The notes under the pieces are model-generated. The model was not told the origin of the DNA. It saw nothing but the letters and a program-made list of their open reading frames with translations, and did no database searches. DNA of 64,000 bases from Acanthaster planci (lineage: Eukaryota; Echinodermata; Asteroidea; Valvatida; Acanthasteridae), in NCBI RefSeq assembly GCF_001949145.1, contig NW_019091445.1, forward strand, positions 433,772-497,771, written 5' to 3'. Made by a program: the position numbers and the translations under genes. This document shows positions 12,201-23,963 of this stretch, piece after piece; the first letter of the stretch is position 1; each line of letters starts with the position of its first letter.

Positions 12201-15200
12201 TTTAATTGTTTTTTCCCTCAGCCACTGTGCCTGTGGTGTATGTGTTGTTTGGTGGGGATGAACACAGCTTACTGACCATCCACAATGCTGTGGTTGAGAG
12301 GAACACACCAGTCATTATTGTAGCTGGATCTGGGGGTGTGGCCGACCTGTTAGCGGGCATTGATCAACCCAGAAGCAAGAGGTAAAGTAAAATGCTTTCA
12401 AGTAATGGGACTTTTTGCTGTCTGCTGATCTATTCATGGGTCCTTCTATCAAAGCTTGAGCCATTCAATCCCTGNNNNNNNNNNNNNNNNNNNNNNNNNN
12501 NNNNNNNNNNNNNNNNNNNNNNNNNNNNNNNNNNNNNNNNNNNNNNNNNNNNNNNNNNNNNNNNNNNNNNNNNNNNNNNNNNNNNNNNNNNNNNNNNNNN
12601 NNNNNNNNNNNNNNNNNNNNNNNNNNNNNNNNNNNNNNNNNNNNNNNNNNNNNNNNNNNNNNNNNNNNNNNNNNNNNNNNNNNNNNNNNNNNNNNNNNNN
12701 NNNNNNNNNNNNNNNNNNNNNNNNNNNNNNNNNNNNNNNNNNNNNNNNNNNNNNNNNNNNNNNNNNNNNNNNNNNNNNNNNNNNNNNNNNNNNNNNNNNN
12801 NNNNNNNNNNNNNNNNNNNNNNNNNNNNNNNNNNNNNNNNNNNNNNNNNNNNNNNNNNNNNNNNNNNNNNNNNNNNNNNNNNNNNNNNNNNNNNNNNNNN
12901 NNNNNNNNNNNNNNNNNNNNNNNNNNNNNNNNNNNNNNNNNNNNNNNNNNNNNNNNNNNNNNNNNNNNNNNNNCTCATTGAGCTCACATCTGATCGTCAG
13001 CCCTCATTCTGAAACCATCTCAAGATCCTTTGTAGGAATACTCAGCATGAAATCCCACAGGCTATAACACATCCAATGTCTCGGGCGTCTACATGTACCT
13101 ATACTTTGGGTGGAGATAGACGCATAGGGGCAAATGGCACCTATAGTTAGCACCAGAAACAACATCCCAAAGATGAATGCGTGTTGGAACCTGCTGCAAC
13201 TGTGTGATTCAGACATATACAGATGTTGGAAAAGGTGCTGGCATTCATCAGCCTTTGCCATGAACTTATCAGTCTCTTTGATCCATGGTTCTCATCAAGG
13301 AGTTTTATAATGTACTGTTTGTAAAGTTTTACCAAACTAGCTCATAACGGTTTGCTTTCCACTTTAAATGTTTATCAAAATTTCCCTTTGTTTTCTCAAA
13401 CCTCCCAGTTCCCTGCTTGGCTGACCCTTTCCACCTGTCTCTCTCCCCTTCCGTTCCACAGTACAGAAGATGACAGCACGGCTCAGATCAAGGAGATCAT
13501 GTGCTCATCGCGCTCACACCTTGTGACAGTCCACACAGAGAACCAGAAAATGGATGCGGCGCTCTTACTGGCACTCATGAATGGTGAGTAAACCCCACAG
13601 GCAGACCAGTCTGACCTTATTTCAACTTTGCAGTAGTTTTTGTTGAAGTTTTTATTGAGCAGTGTGGAGATTTTTGGTTCTTTAATGTAAGCCAGAGGAG
13701 CTATCTGTATGATTGGGCAGTACGACGGTGACATCCCAGAGGTGAGGCTCGCTCACTAAAATGAGCCCAGTCTTAGGCTGTGTCTGAAACAGGCTTTCAC
13801 AGCTACAACTACATGTAGATCTCTTGTCTGAGTGAAGTGATTCCGCATATTTTCAATGGAGTAAAGACCTAGACCTAGCTCTAGACAACAGATTGGGATG
13901 CAGCCTTATTCTGTGCTTTTATTGGTAGCATGTGAAAGATTCTAGATTCTTAAAGTACAGGGGATCTTGTGAAATGAGCCCCTTGGTTTTGCATGCAGCA
14001 AGATCTCATCAAGATACTTCCTCTTTGTGAGATGTGAGAAATTCACTTTTTAGGATTTATGCTATGCCTCTCACAAGTACTGTACATTTAGTTTGAGAGA
14101 TACGTTGTTCACAGCACCGTGAACTACAGTACGCAATGCACTCAACCAGGCAACATACTGCGCTGCGCGTAATGTACTAAAGTCTGCAACTGTGTTGCCA
14201 TGTTAAGGTAATTATTTTTTTTTGGCTTAAAATAGTGCATCTATCAAGATAATCCTAAGCCCTTAAAGTGAACAATATAGGTGCAGTCTAACTGTAAAGA
14301 ATCTTGGTGGATCTAGTTCCGTATGCCTAGGGTTTAAGTTCAAAGGTGAACACACTACCTGTATGTTTATTCTATACATCTGCAGCCAATCGTGGCACCA
14401 GAGGTCAAAACGAGCTGCTGCTTGCTGTAATCTGGAACCGCATTCACTTGGCAAGGAAGGAACTTGTGACAAACAAGAACTGGTTAGACCAATTCCAAGT
14501 AGGTCTTAACGTGGCTTAGAGAATTGTGAAAGGGCACAGTGTTCAGAATATAGACAAAAATGTAATATATAATCAGTGCTCTGAACTGTGTAATTGCCAA
14601 GTTTTTGGTAACTGTATACCTTCGTCAGGGCAACTGAATCTGCTTGCTGCTTATTTATTATACTTTTGTCTTATTAACATGGCTAGCTGGCTAATCAACA
14701 CAGCCTACACCAGGCACTGTGCTTATATTAGCGGAGTTACTTGAATTTTGAAATGATTGGATCTTACCAAGTGCCTTGATCCATTAATATGGGATTCCCA
14801 TTATATGTCAGAAAAATGAGTAGCACCTAATATTGTGCAGTTATTCACAAACCTAAGGGCACAGTAATTTCACCGTGATGTGATTGATTACTACCTTTTA
14901 ATAATGATTGTTTTGTTTGATTTTTTTTCCTGTATCAAGTGCTGCTTGTGCTGTTATCAGGCATTGCCTGAGAGTGTTACAGGATTCCTGAGTGCTTCAA
15001 GTAATCTTCCGTCATGATTCTCGTGTGTTATTTATAACTGAGAATGGTTTGGCACTTTCAGGAAGTTCAGCTTGCGGAAGCATTGGAGTATGCACTCATT
15101 CACAATCAGTACAAGTTTGTAGAATTTTTTCTTGACCGGGACTGCATTGATCTTCAGAAATTCCTGACAAGGGATCGTCTTGTGGATCTCTACCATCAGG

Positions 15201-18200
15201 TTTGTCTAGCATGACCACAACGCACATGTACTGAGTATGACGTAGAAATGTTGACAGGGTTGATGAGGATGGATTGTTGAGATTTGACTGTTTGGGTTTA
15301 TTTTTTTAAGAATGGACTTATGTAGTTGTTACAGAGACAGCCTCAACGTGCCATTACGTAACTTGACTATGCTGCCCCTGTTCCTCTCTCCCAAGTCCTT
15401 TTAGTCTGTTATCCACTCACTCCCACTTCCTCCTGATTATAGTACATTTATGTTTATGAGGTCATGCAGCAACCCCCCCCCCACAATATTCCTTTGAAAA
15501 TGCTTCAGACCCAGAACAGACGCTCAAGACCTTCTGAGCTTTTGTGATCGTATGCTGTGCCATGGATTTGACAAATTTAAAGAATTTGCTGTGCACCTCG
15601 GAAAGTACGGTACATGTATAGTGACTTGGCCATGCTTAACAAAAAACATTACCTTTCAGTCTTCTTCTTGTCTCTTTTTTGCTTATTAGGTTGGACCTCG
15701 GACACTCCTGTATAAGCTGCTTACTGATGAAAAAAAGGAAAATGTTAGTCTGTTTTATAATGTATTATTAATTACCGAAAATGGATTACTTAGGAGACAT
15801 TCCCATAAGAACGTGCACAAACTTTACTGTCCCGTAATAAAATATTCCCTAATCTGATCTGAACCAAACTTTGTATGTTTTCAATTTAGACCCTAATCCA
15901 TCATCTCTCAAAATGTGGACAATAAAATTCGGCCTCCTTCTGGTAGATGGGCCATTAAATGTCTCCCTTATGACCGATGTCTCCCTAAAGTCGAAAATTT
16001 ACCACAAAATGTCTCCCTAATGACCCATTTGTAGTGTATTACACATTCTACATGTGCCTCTACTGACATAATTGGATTATTAGTATCGTACATTCGTTTT
16101 CCAAGAATCACTAGATAAAAACTGTTCTGAAGAGCATACTCTGGAGTCTCAATAGTGGTCTTGTTTTTTCATTCCTTCGTAGCAACAACAATATCGTTAT
16201 GGGGTTATCATGGTCATGTGGCTGTCTTTCAGGTATTATAATTTTGGTTTGTGTCGAGCATACAAATTCCCTGCTTGGAATCCACACACATTTAGTTTTT
16301 TTTTTTAATAGAATACTGCAGATAATGCACATTGAAGGGACTGAGATATTCCAAAGTACATGTATCGGTGTATCGATTGCATCCAGTTATTCTCCTTAGT
16401 GATTTACTTTTCTTAATTTCACAAATGTCAAATGTCATTGGTTCCTTTTTGTTCTTTCTGTTTTTCGTTATCTACTTGGTGTGACAAGGGTAAAGATCTC
16501 AGCAGCAAACCTGAGCTCAACCATGTGGGAAACATCCTGAAGAGTCTGGTCGAGCTGAATAGCTTCAGTCCAAGATACCTGAGAGACAGCATTGATGGTA
16601 CGTATGCCTGTCGCTTGAGGGACAGAAAGGTTTGCTGAAAGTTAATGAGAAGCTATTTTCTCGGAGGAAAATACTTTTAACGTGTGATATGAGGTGTTGT
16701 TTATGTGGTAATCTATATCTGCAGTGTTCTTTGCAGTTAAAGTTTGTAGTAATTGAAACTCTTCAAAAATGTACATGTTTCAGGGATTTTTTTTGTCGGT
16801 AGAAGTTTGATGACTGTCACATCAGTTGAAACACTGAAAAGACCTACACGTGTATTATTTCTGTCAGGGAACTGGTGACTTGTTAGAGATGAGATGAAAT
16901 TCCCAATTCATGTGGCACAGGGTTGGTTTCTCCATTGTGTTCCATGTAGACACGTTTGCCAACCCTTGTCGTGAGCTGTTTATATGGGCTGTTCTGCAGC
17001 ATCATAAGAAGATGGCCTGGGTGTTCTGGAAGCACAGTGGAGCGTCAATTGGAGGAGCTCTCATGGCCAGCTTACTGCTGAAGAGCATGTCCGGTCTCGT
17101 CAAAGAGCCTGAAATTTCACTTGAAATGTTTCAGCATGGCAGGTACATGTACTTATAGGCACGTCATGTAGGTTTGGGTATTTAGATTATCAGGGAGGAA
17201 AAAGTAAAATGCTATTTGGGAGAGTGTGGATGGATGTGTAGTTGGTGTTGTAGTAGTTTTTTTAGTTTGAGCTCTTATAAATTCAGTCCTCAGTGCTTAA
17301 TAAAAAGTAAATATCCTCCACCACATGAAACCTAATTGATTGACTGAATGTCTCGTGTGTCAAGCAGAATTAACCCTCCCATGCAAAGATGAACTCTCGA
17401 CCAAGTTGTCCTATCAATCAAAATATGACCCCCGTGTTTCCATTTACTGTGGAAAGTCAAGTGGCAGGAATTTCGACTGTGACTGTTACAGCTAAAAGAT
17501 GGGTTTCTTCAAAGAATGAACTCCCCTACTCTAGGTAGTCATTTATCAGCACTACATTGTTTGCAGAGACTTCCAAGACAGAGCTATCGAAGTCATGAAC
17601 CGTTGCTACACGGAGAACCAACGGGGCACCTTGCTGCTTCTCACCCAGGTCTTACCCGACTGGGGCAACGTGACCTGTTTGGAGTTGGCCCAGGCCGCCC
17701 GGAACAAGCAGTTCATTGGCCAGGCGCCGGTGCAGAGTCTGCTGCGGAAGCTCTGGATGGGGAGACTGTCACCAGACACACACCTCATCATGGTAATAAA
17801 AATTCCAAACCTCCATCTGCAGAAAAATCAGTTTTTGAAATGATGCAAGGTTTACCAAGTGGGGATTATAGTGTAGTTTCGGAATACCCTTTGGAACATT
17901 TGGCTCACCCCGTTAATTGCATACATGTGAATACATGCTAAAGCATACAAACTTGGAAGCCTAATTTTGAGTTATGGCAAATTCGGAGATCAGACTCACC
18001 AGATGTGTCCTTCATTTTCTTCTAAAAGATATGCATGCAGTACTTTGTATATGGGCACTTTCAGAAACTGTACATGAACGGTTATGATGAATCCATTAGG
18101 TTCATGTTTGCAATATTGCCAAGCCTTGCCATATTTCTTTAAAATATATTGGTAGTACATATACAGAGTATCTAGTTTCTTTTCTTCTGTTGGCTGATGT

Positions 18201-21200
18201 ACATGTAGCAAAACAAAGCCAACACTCACTGTGGTGAAATAGCCTGTACCTCAATGTGAACCATGTTCACATTGAAATTTTATTCTTCACGTCATGCCCA
18301 CAATTCCTCTCAGATCGAACTTTCTGCTATTTTTATTATATTTTTGTCCAACCAGATGTGGATTTGTATGCTCTTTCCCATTGCTGCTGTGGGCGTGGTG
18401 AATTTCACCCCCAGTGACAACCTCGGCAGACCAACAATAAAGGTGTCAAATAATTTGTTGATCTCTGTCTTTACTTCACATTTGTTAAATTATCCGCTCC
18501 GAGTGGAACAAAAGAGGGCTTTTTTTTTTTGTACTCACCACATAGGCATGCCATGATGAACCGCGCAAGTATATGTGCGTTTGACGCAGAGCACGCTTAG
18601 TACGCTAATTTACCCCGGCATGTAGGGTTTTTACGTACACGCAGAGCGCGTGCAAGAATCCACAAGCTGTCTTTCTTTTCGCCTATTGGGGGTGCACTTC
18701 AGCTTGGGCCGATTGTAAGCTACGTACCTACATGTTTCCTTGAGCACATTTACATGAAGAAGCACATGCACATGTAAATGTCACATTTAATACACTTTCA
18801 CCTACATATACACCGAACCATCTCTGAAAACTGTCATTTTCAAATCCCACCACGCAAATGGCACACTTGAAAGGACATGTGCTCTGTCACTGAGTACTGG
18901 CATTTCTTCCATCACCGACTCAGAGTTTATACAGATTTAGTCTTGATCAAGCACACTCTCAGCAGTAGTGATTGTCACGCTAAGTCCCCAAGGATACATG
19001 TTCCTGCCACTATTATGTAACTGGCCAGTGAAATTAATTTTGCTTACTCTGTTGTAACCATTTTTTTGTCAAAGAGAAGTCATATACCTTGTCACACTAA
19101 TTAATTTTTGTCTTTTCAGGCAGTACCCCTTCCTCTTTCAGCACAGAAGAGGCGTGTGCACAAAATATCCAGAAATCGAGAATACAGGTCGGAGATCGTG
19201 TTTTTCTCTTCTTTTCATGATAAAATGCAACGCACGGTTGAACAAAGAAATTGACTGCAGAAGGAGCTCAACCAGTGACCTCTGGCTTTTGAACCTGACG
19301 TTTTACAGTTTCAAATTGTGTTTCAGCCAATATTTTTGATCAGACAGAAATTGAGTATGCAGCTGAGGTATTGTCCAGTGTTGTTACTGAATGCTTCTGA
19401 CACAACACCTAACAAACCAGAGGAGTTAGATTGTCAAAAACCAAAGTTTGGCTGAGACACCCAAAGGAAGGACATGTAGTTGCAGCAGACTTACCTGTGC
19501 AGCAGTTTGGTATAATACCAAAAAGCTTGTGACGAGAGAAATTCCAATTGGGCTGCATGCCTTTGCATGTTGTTGGAACGGTACAGAAACTTATTTCCAG
19601 AATCAGTGGAACAGCAAATGCTTAGGAAACCAAAATAAGACCGGCTGAAAAGCAAGTGCTTTGAACCAGTTACATACCAAGAAAAGCTGACCCATGAAAC
19701 AGTGACATCTTCAAGCTTTTCGCCTGGATGAGCTTTGGTTCAGGGTCACACTCAGTAACATAGAGTACAGTACAGTCAAACCTCATCCACAAGAAGTCCT
19801 TCAGACTCTGCTAACTACCTTGTAATAGGAATCTTGTATTATCTGGAATAAAAATGATCAAAGACAAAAGGATTGGGATCTAGAGATGTCCTTGTTATAA
19901 GCAGAATCTTGTATTAACAGTGCTGCACAGTTATTAACGGGGATCGAATGTATTTTGGTAGTCATGATGCACAAGTGATATGTCGTGCTTTAACTGCATC
20001 CCATTGGTAAATTTGTGATTTGGCAACCATACATAGCCTACCGTGTGTGATGTACGTCACTTCATAGTGTGACACAGGCACTGTATCCTCTTCCACTTAG
20101 AACTGTTGTAAAGGTAAAAGGGAATCATGCTTGTGCATATGATATACAGTGTAGCAGCAAATAAACATAGGACGATTTTAGATGACCATTCCTTGAGGAG
20201 GTTTCTGTGTCATCTATTCAGTACTTTTTTAAATCGATTTTTCAATTGGTTAAGCAGCATTGATGAGTTGGATGGACAGTACAGGTCACTCCCTAAGGGC
20301 TTATTCTCCCGACTGACACTCCAAGAGGCAACAAAACCCTCCAGGATAAGCTGGTGGTACAAAGTGAAGTTGTTTATCCAGGCACCAGTTATCAGCTTTA
20401 GTTATCACCTTGTAAGCTCTCTTATTCACCTCTCCATTATAGAATTATGAAGATATCTATAAATTGAATTACGTGATTTATCACAGTGGACTAGATCTTA
20501 TTCGCGCCTGATGAGATTCGCACATGCAGTTGTTTTATAGCTGTAGGGGATTAAATTGCTGGGCCCATTCATAACTCATCACACATAGTGAACATACCAC
20601 ACAAATGGAAAGCTTGCACATGTATGAGCTGGAATGACAGGGCCAACACTAAAGAGACACATATTTTGTGATTTTAACCCTGTGTAGGTATTCCACCTGT
20701 TGTTCCTTCTGCTATTTAGCTACATTCTCCTGAAGGATTTCAAGACGACCCAGTCCCCTTTGGAATTCATTCTCATGATCTGGGTGGTCACTCTCTTGTT
20801 TGAAGAGCTCAGAGAAGTAGGTTACTGGCAGCTTGTCGTGAAGCTTTCAGCTTTCTCATGTAATGAATATACATGTGTATGTATTAGCTGAGAGCTATGC
20901 TTTTCATCTTGTTAAGCTGGTACTCTGTATTTGCAGTTTGTGTACAAACATTAGGGTATTTGTGAGTAGCAGTGATGGAGCAGTCATTGCTGCGTTGCAT
21001 TTTATAGTTGGTGCAAGAGGACTGCGATTCGTGGAAAGGTCGCTTCGAAGCCTGGTTGTGGGGCTACTGGAACATTGTGGACTTGGTGGCCTTGGTCATG
21101 TTTGCCACTGGGATGGCCCTGAGGTACACACACATGCTGACTGTGGCTCGTATTGTTCTGGCCTTAGACCTCATCGTCTTCTATCTGCGGATCCTACAGT

Positions 21201-23963
21201 TCTTCTCAGCCAACAAGTTCCTGGGGCCAAAACTGATCATGATTGTTAAAATGGCAAGTGCTTCATGTGTTTCCTAGATTCTGTGCAGAGATCTTCCACT
21301 GTCTCTGAACTTCATTTTTGTATCACAGGTGTTCCAAACCGCAAAGGCAAACGCTGCAAGTTAACTTTCCAAGCACAGTGGTTCAACTTTCCAGCACCGT
21401 ACTTCCACTTTCATATGTGTTTTTTTACTCCAACTCACCACCAATCATAGTCAGAGTGAGAAGCCACATTGCCATAAACATCAGCACAAAATGTTCACGC
21501 ACCGAGAAACTTCATAGGAAATTCTGTACAAAAACGCTGAAGTACAGTGCTGAACAGGGCATTTACCCCTCCATTTTAGAACACCACATCATAGTCATGG
21601 TTATCTACAAACCAAACTCTGTTTGTGTAAGTTGAGATTGGAAATGGAAGTGTACTTCATGGTGTGTGCACGAGAGCAACCTCCTGTTGGTCAGAATGAA
21701 GCTTTTAGACATAAACCACCTCCTTTCTATGTATGGTGTTCACAAAAATGTGTTTTCCAGTTAAATGACACATAGAAAAGCACTTTGACAGGTGATTTGT
21801 AGAAGTTTTGAGGAAGTATGGTTTGGTTTAACTGAAGTGGCACTGAATGTTTCCAACCTTTAATTCTATTCGGCCTCATGCCCCAATGTCAGGAAGGTAA
21901 TTTATGGCACAAGAGATTACAAGCTTAGAATTTTCAATTTTGTCTGACCACATAACTGTGTGTAGATGAATAGCCAGTATGCTATTTTTGTGTGTTTTGC
22001 TGTGTAGACAATGGACATCGTGACATTCATCTGTATCCTGTTCGTCTTTCTGGTGGCGTATGGTGTAGCCTTTCAGTCCATACTGTACCCAAATGAGCAG
22101 AATTCTCTGGACATCGTCAAGGGAGTTCTGTATCAACCGTACTTCCAGCTGTACGGGATGCTCTTCTTGGAAGAGCTGCACAGTAAGATCCATTGATAAT
22201 CCTACTCACTGATAAGTGTTAGACAAATTCTCTCCTCAAGCACAGTGTAACTCTTTTTTTTGTAAGCACAGTGTAACTTTTTTTAATACCTCACGCTTTA
22301 CTTCAGGGAATGACTGTGACAGCATTGCTTCCAACATGACAACCCCAACCACGCAGCCTTGCCCCGAAAACTCCTGGTTTGGAACTGTTGTCCTGGCTTT
22401 CTATCTCTTCATCAGTAACATCATGTTACTGAATCTACTCATTGCCATGTTCAAGTGAGTATTTATGAATCTTTCAGCTTGCAAATTACCTTTCCTGTTT
22501 AATTGTGATGATGTAAGAGATTTTCATCATTTCAAATGTACAAAATAGACCTCTGCCTGCCCATAAACAAACTGATTATGAAATATGATTTTTCAGCTAC
22601 ACCTTCACAACTGTTCAAGACAACACCGATACTTACTGGAAGTTTCAGCGTTTCGAACTTGTTAAGGAGTACCACAGGCGCCCAGTACTAGCACCACCGT
22701 TCATTGTCTTTGCTCACGTGTATCTATTAGTGAGGGCCTTTCTCCATCATACATGTACCTTCTACAGTGAGAAACCACGGGGCAGCTCAAATGCAATGAG
22801 TGAGTAATGCTGAGTGCTTCGAGATTCAATTTCAGTCCAATTAGTTCCTTTGGTTTAAGATGAACTCCTTATGTAGTTGAAGATGTATTGCGTCACGGTA
22901 AAATGAAGAATTCTGAAGTTTAAAAAGAATGGTATATTCAATTTCATTTTCACCTTTAGCCTTCTCTGACCAGCTTAAATATTCCCAGAAATTGTCTGAA
23001 AACTTTGGTACCAACAATGAATATATTTATGTGTAGATTTGTGATTGACGGTGGAATTTTTTTTTCATATCTTTTTGATTTACAGGAAAGTATATTCACA
23101 TTAATGATGAACAGTTGTACACAGAATTGTCTTGTTGGGAAATGGTCAAAGGAAGGGACTTTCTTGTGGAGAAGGAGAAGCAGCATAACAAAGACATTCT
23201 GTATCGTATCAAGCAAACTGATGAAAGGTAGGAAGAGTCCCAAAACCTAGTCAAAGTCTCGTATTTGGCACAGATTTTGTCAGGGTAAAAAACTGCTACA
23301 TGCAGATCAAAGTGTTTGGCCCACAGAAGCGATGGATATGAATGGAGCAAAGTTTTTAGCCACACTTACCGGTAATAGACTACAGCATAGTGAGTCTGCC
23401 GTTCCGGTCATCAGCACCTGATACACAGTAGCAAAATATATCGAGCGTTCTGTCCATGTTCTGTGTTTTGGTAATGAACATGTGCTTTCTGCACTTATCA
23501 CAGACTGGAAGAAGTGAATACAAGCAGCAGAGCATTGGGTGAAGATCTAATGCACAGACTTGACACGTTGCAGAGTGTCCAGATACAGGTTGACAGAAGA
23601 TTGTCAACAATTGAAAAACAGGTAAAGAGGGAAGAATTCCTTTTTTATGCATTATGTAGTAAGAGTGCTGGCGGACTTTCTGTCTGATCTTTCCATCATG
23701 AAGAGTTGCTTCCTCGTGTTGCAAACGTGTCGTATAAATGTCATGTTGAAAAATGCTTCAGTTCATCTTAGCACCTCAAGTTTGCCACTGGTGTAACATG
23801 TGTAAGGTCTGTTTCATTTCAATGCAGAATGAAATGGTAATTTTGTTGGTTTGTCGTATAGATGTCTGGACTCGAGCAGTTACTGAAAACTCTGTGCAGC
23901 ATGCAACTGCAAGCAGGAACTGCATCAAGCCCAACAACTGTGTCTGGCCAGTCAGGGGAGTAG
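7252..23963 (+). CDS. TRPM-family cation channel, TRPM2/TRPM8-like
   Basis: 25 coding exons: 7252-7262, 8301-8366, 9180-9279, 10088-10286, 10885-11054, 11862-12039, 12222-12381, 13462-13583, 14386-14498, 15062-15199, 15690-15743, 16489-16597, 16950-17142, 17567-17792, 18356-18442, 19120-19187, 20258-20411, 20688-20816, 21008-21253, 22008-22182, 22307-22454, 22597-22799, 23086-23227, 23504-23621, 23862-23963 (TAG). Phases agree at every junction, giving 1136 residues. The order is TRPM homology region (60-613), six-helix channel (about 706-948), TRP helix with WKFQR, and C-terminal coiled coil. There is no NUDIX or alpha-kinase domain. The length is close to vertebrate TRPM8. The pore loop C903...N909MT...C918 mirrors the two cysteines and glycosylated Asn of TRPM8, and the S6-to-C-terminal part ([24 protein letters not shown]) also favours the 2/8 branch. 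Family knowledge predicts a plasma-membrane, Ca2+-permeable tetramer. Odd points: a shortened N-terminus, a GG-to-AA change in the nucleotide-binding-like fold, Met at a key filter position, and a GC-AG intron. Exons 1-2 are the weakest part; the rest is secure. Confidence 0.9.
8716..8800 (+). repeat. Tandem duplication, 45-bp unit, two copies
   Basis: The unit CACACCACAGGACATGCCTA... occurs at 8716-8760 and again from 8761. The copies are essentially identical, so the duplication is recent. It lies in TRPM intron 2, between the proposed exons 2 and 3. Confidence 0.9.
10411..10571. mobile_element. hAT-like MITE family copy in TRPM intron 4
   Basis: It begins CATTGTAGTTGAGACATCAC and ends near TTGAGAGGTCTCAAAAGC. 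The internal text (ACTTGTAACTTGAATTCAG, CTGGAGGTCTT) matches the better preserved copy at 59871-60060. Its inverted ends are degraded. Confidence 0.6.
12475..12973. other. Assembly gap in TRPM intron 7
   Basis: 499 undetermined bases between exons 7 and 8. The flanking exons are compatible in phase (2 into 2), so no exon is required here, but an exon of length divisible by three could be hidden. In vertebrate TRPMs this linker is somewhat longer. Confidence 0.99.
15062..19187 (+). other. TRPM gene, exons 10-16: third and fourth homology regions and pre-S1
   Basis: Residues 374 to about 665. The family text includes [68 protein letters not shown] and [14 protein letters not shown]. These are the helical ankyrin-like repeats that form the cytosolic skirt of TRPM channels. 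Exon 15 ([13 protein letters not shown]) is the short hydrophobic pre-S1 segment. Exon 16 is a basic linker ([14 protein letters not shown]). Confidence 0.88.
20258..22454 (+). other. TRPM gene, exons 17-21: channel domain S1-S6 and pore
   Basis: S1 is about 706-733, S2 743-759, S3 781-797, S4 803-820, S5 844-864, pore loop 881-899 and S6 924-948. The cytosolic-side Ca2+ site known from TRPM2/4/8 is nearly intact: E756 and E759 in S2 (usual pair E and Q), and N781 and D784 in S3. S4 keeps R820, at the place of TRPM8 R842. The position of the menthol-site Tyr of TRPM8 (Y745) is H719 here. The selectivity filter reads [10 protein letters not shown] (889-898), with Met at 892 where relatives have Gln (TRPM2/4/5/8) or Glu (TRPM1/3/6/7). 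C903 and C918 flank an N-glycosylation sequon at N909. Confidence 0.88.
21254..22007 (+). other. GC-AG intron of the TRPM gene (intron 19)
   Basis: Exon 19 ends ...ATTGTTAAAATG and the intron begins GCAAGT instead of GTAAGT. It ends in TGTGTAG before exon 20. Reading across gives KLIMIVKM then [10 protein letters not shown], the exact continuity expected in TRPM channels. No nearby GT donor keeps the frame and the conserved residues. GC-AG introns are a known minor class of U2 introns. Confidence 0.85.
22597..23963 (+). other. TRPM gene, exons 22-25: TRP helix, coiled coil and C-terminus
   Basis: Starts inside [20 protein letters not shown], the TRP-helix region after S6, then [14 protein letters not shown]. 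Exon 23 carries [15 protein letters not shown], a TRPM2/8-type signature. Exon 24 ([16 protein letters not shown]...[12 protein letters not shown]) is the heptad-bearing tetrameric coiled coil. The final exon adds [15 protein letters not shown] and a 16-residue Ser/Thr/Gly-rich tail to the stop at 23961-23963. I see no NUDT9-like exon downstream. Confidence 0.88.

Larger units (their letters stand above)
10088..14498 (+). other. TRPM gene, exons 4-9: SLOG-like nucleotide-binding region
   Basis: Residues 60-373 cover the first two TRPM homology regions, which in TRPM2 form the ADP-ribose-binding SLOG fold. Visible landmarks are LPKLLIHLV (88-96), [17 protein letters not shown] (127 on), [21 protein letters not shown] (245-255), [15 protein letters not shown] (272-286) and [14 protein letters not shown]. 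Compared with the usual SVTGG and TGGTHTG signatures, residues 97-98 are AA instead of GG and 131-133 read THG. The later GSG loop (277-279) is kept. The exon 7 to exon 8 join spans an assembly gap but is phase-consistent. Confidence 0.85.

Noticed and set aside
12392-13067. Frames of about 200 codons around 12.4-13.1 kb on both strands
   Set aside because: Almost the whole length is the 499-base gap. The apparent size is an artefact.
17516-17941. 141-codon frame overlapping TRPM exon 14
   Set aside because: Shifted frame of the real exon 17567-17792, whose correct frame matches the TRPM family.
19770-19960. Transposon starting with ACAGTCAAACCTC
   Set aside because: The left end looks familiar from MITE families, but I could not find a matching inverted right end.
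20863-21249. 128-codon frame overlapping TRPM exon 19
   Set aside because: Out-of-frame shadow. The true frame gives S3 and S4 of the channel.
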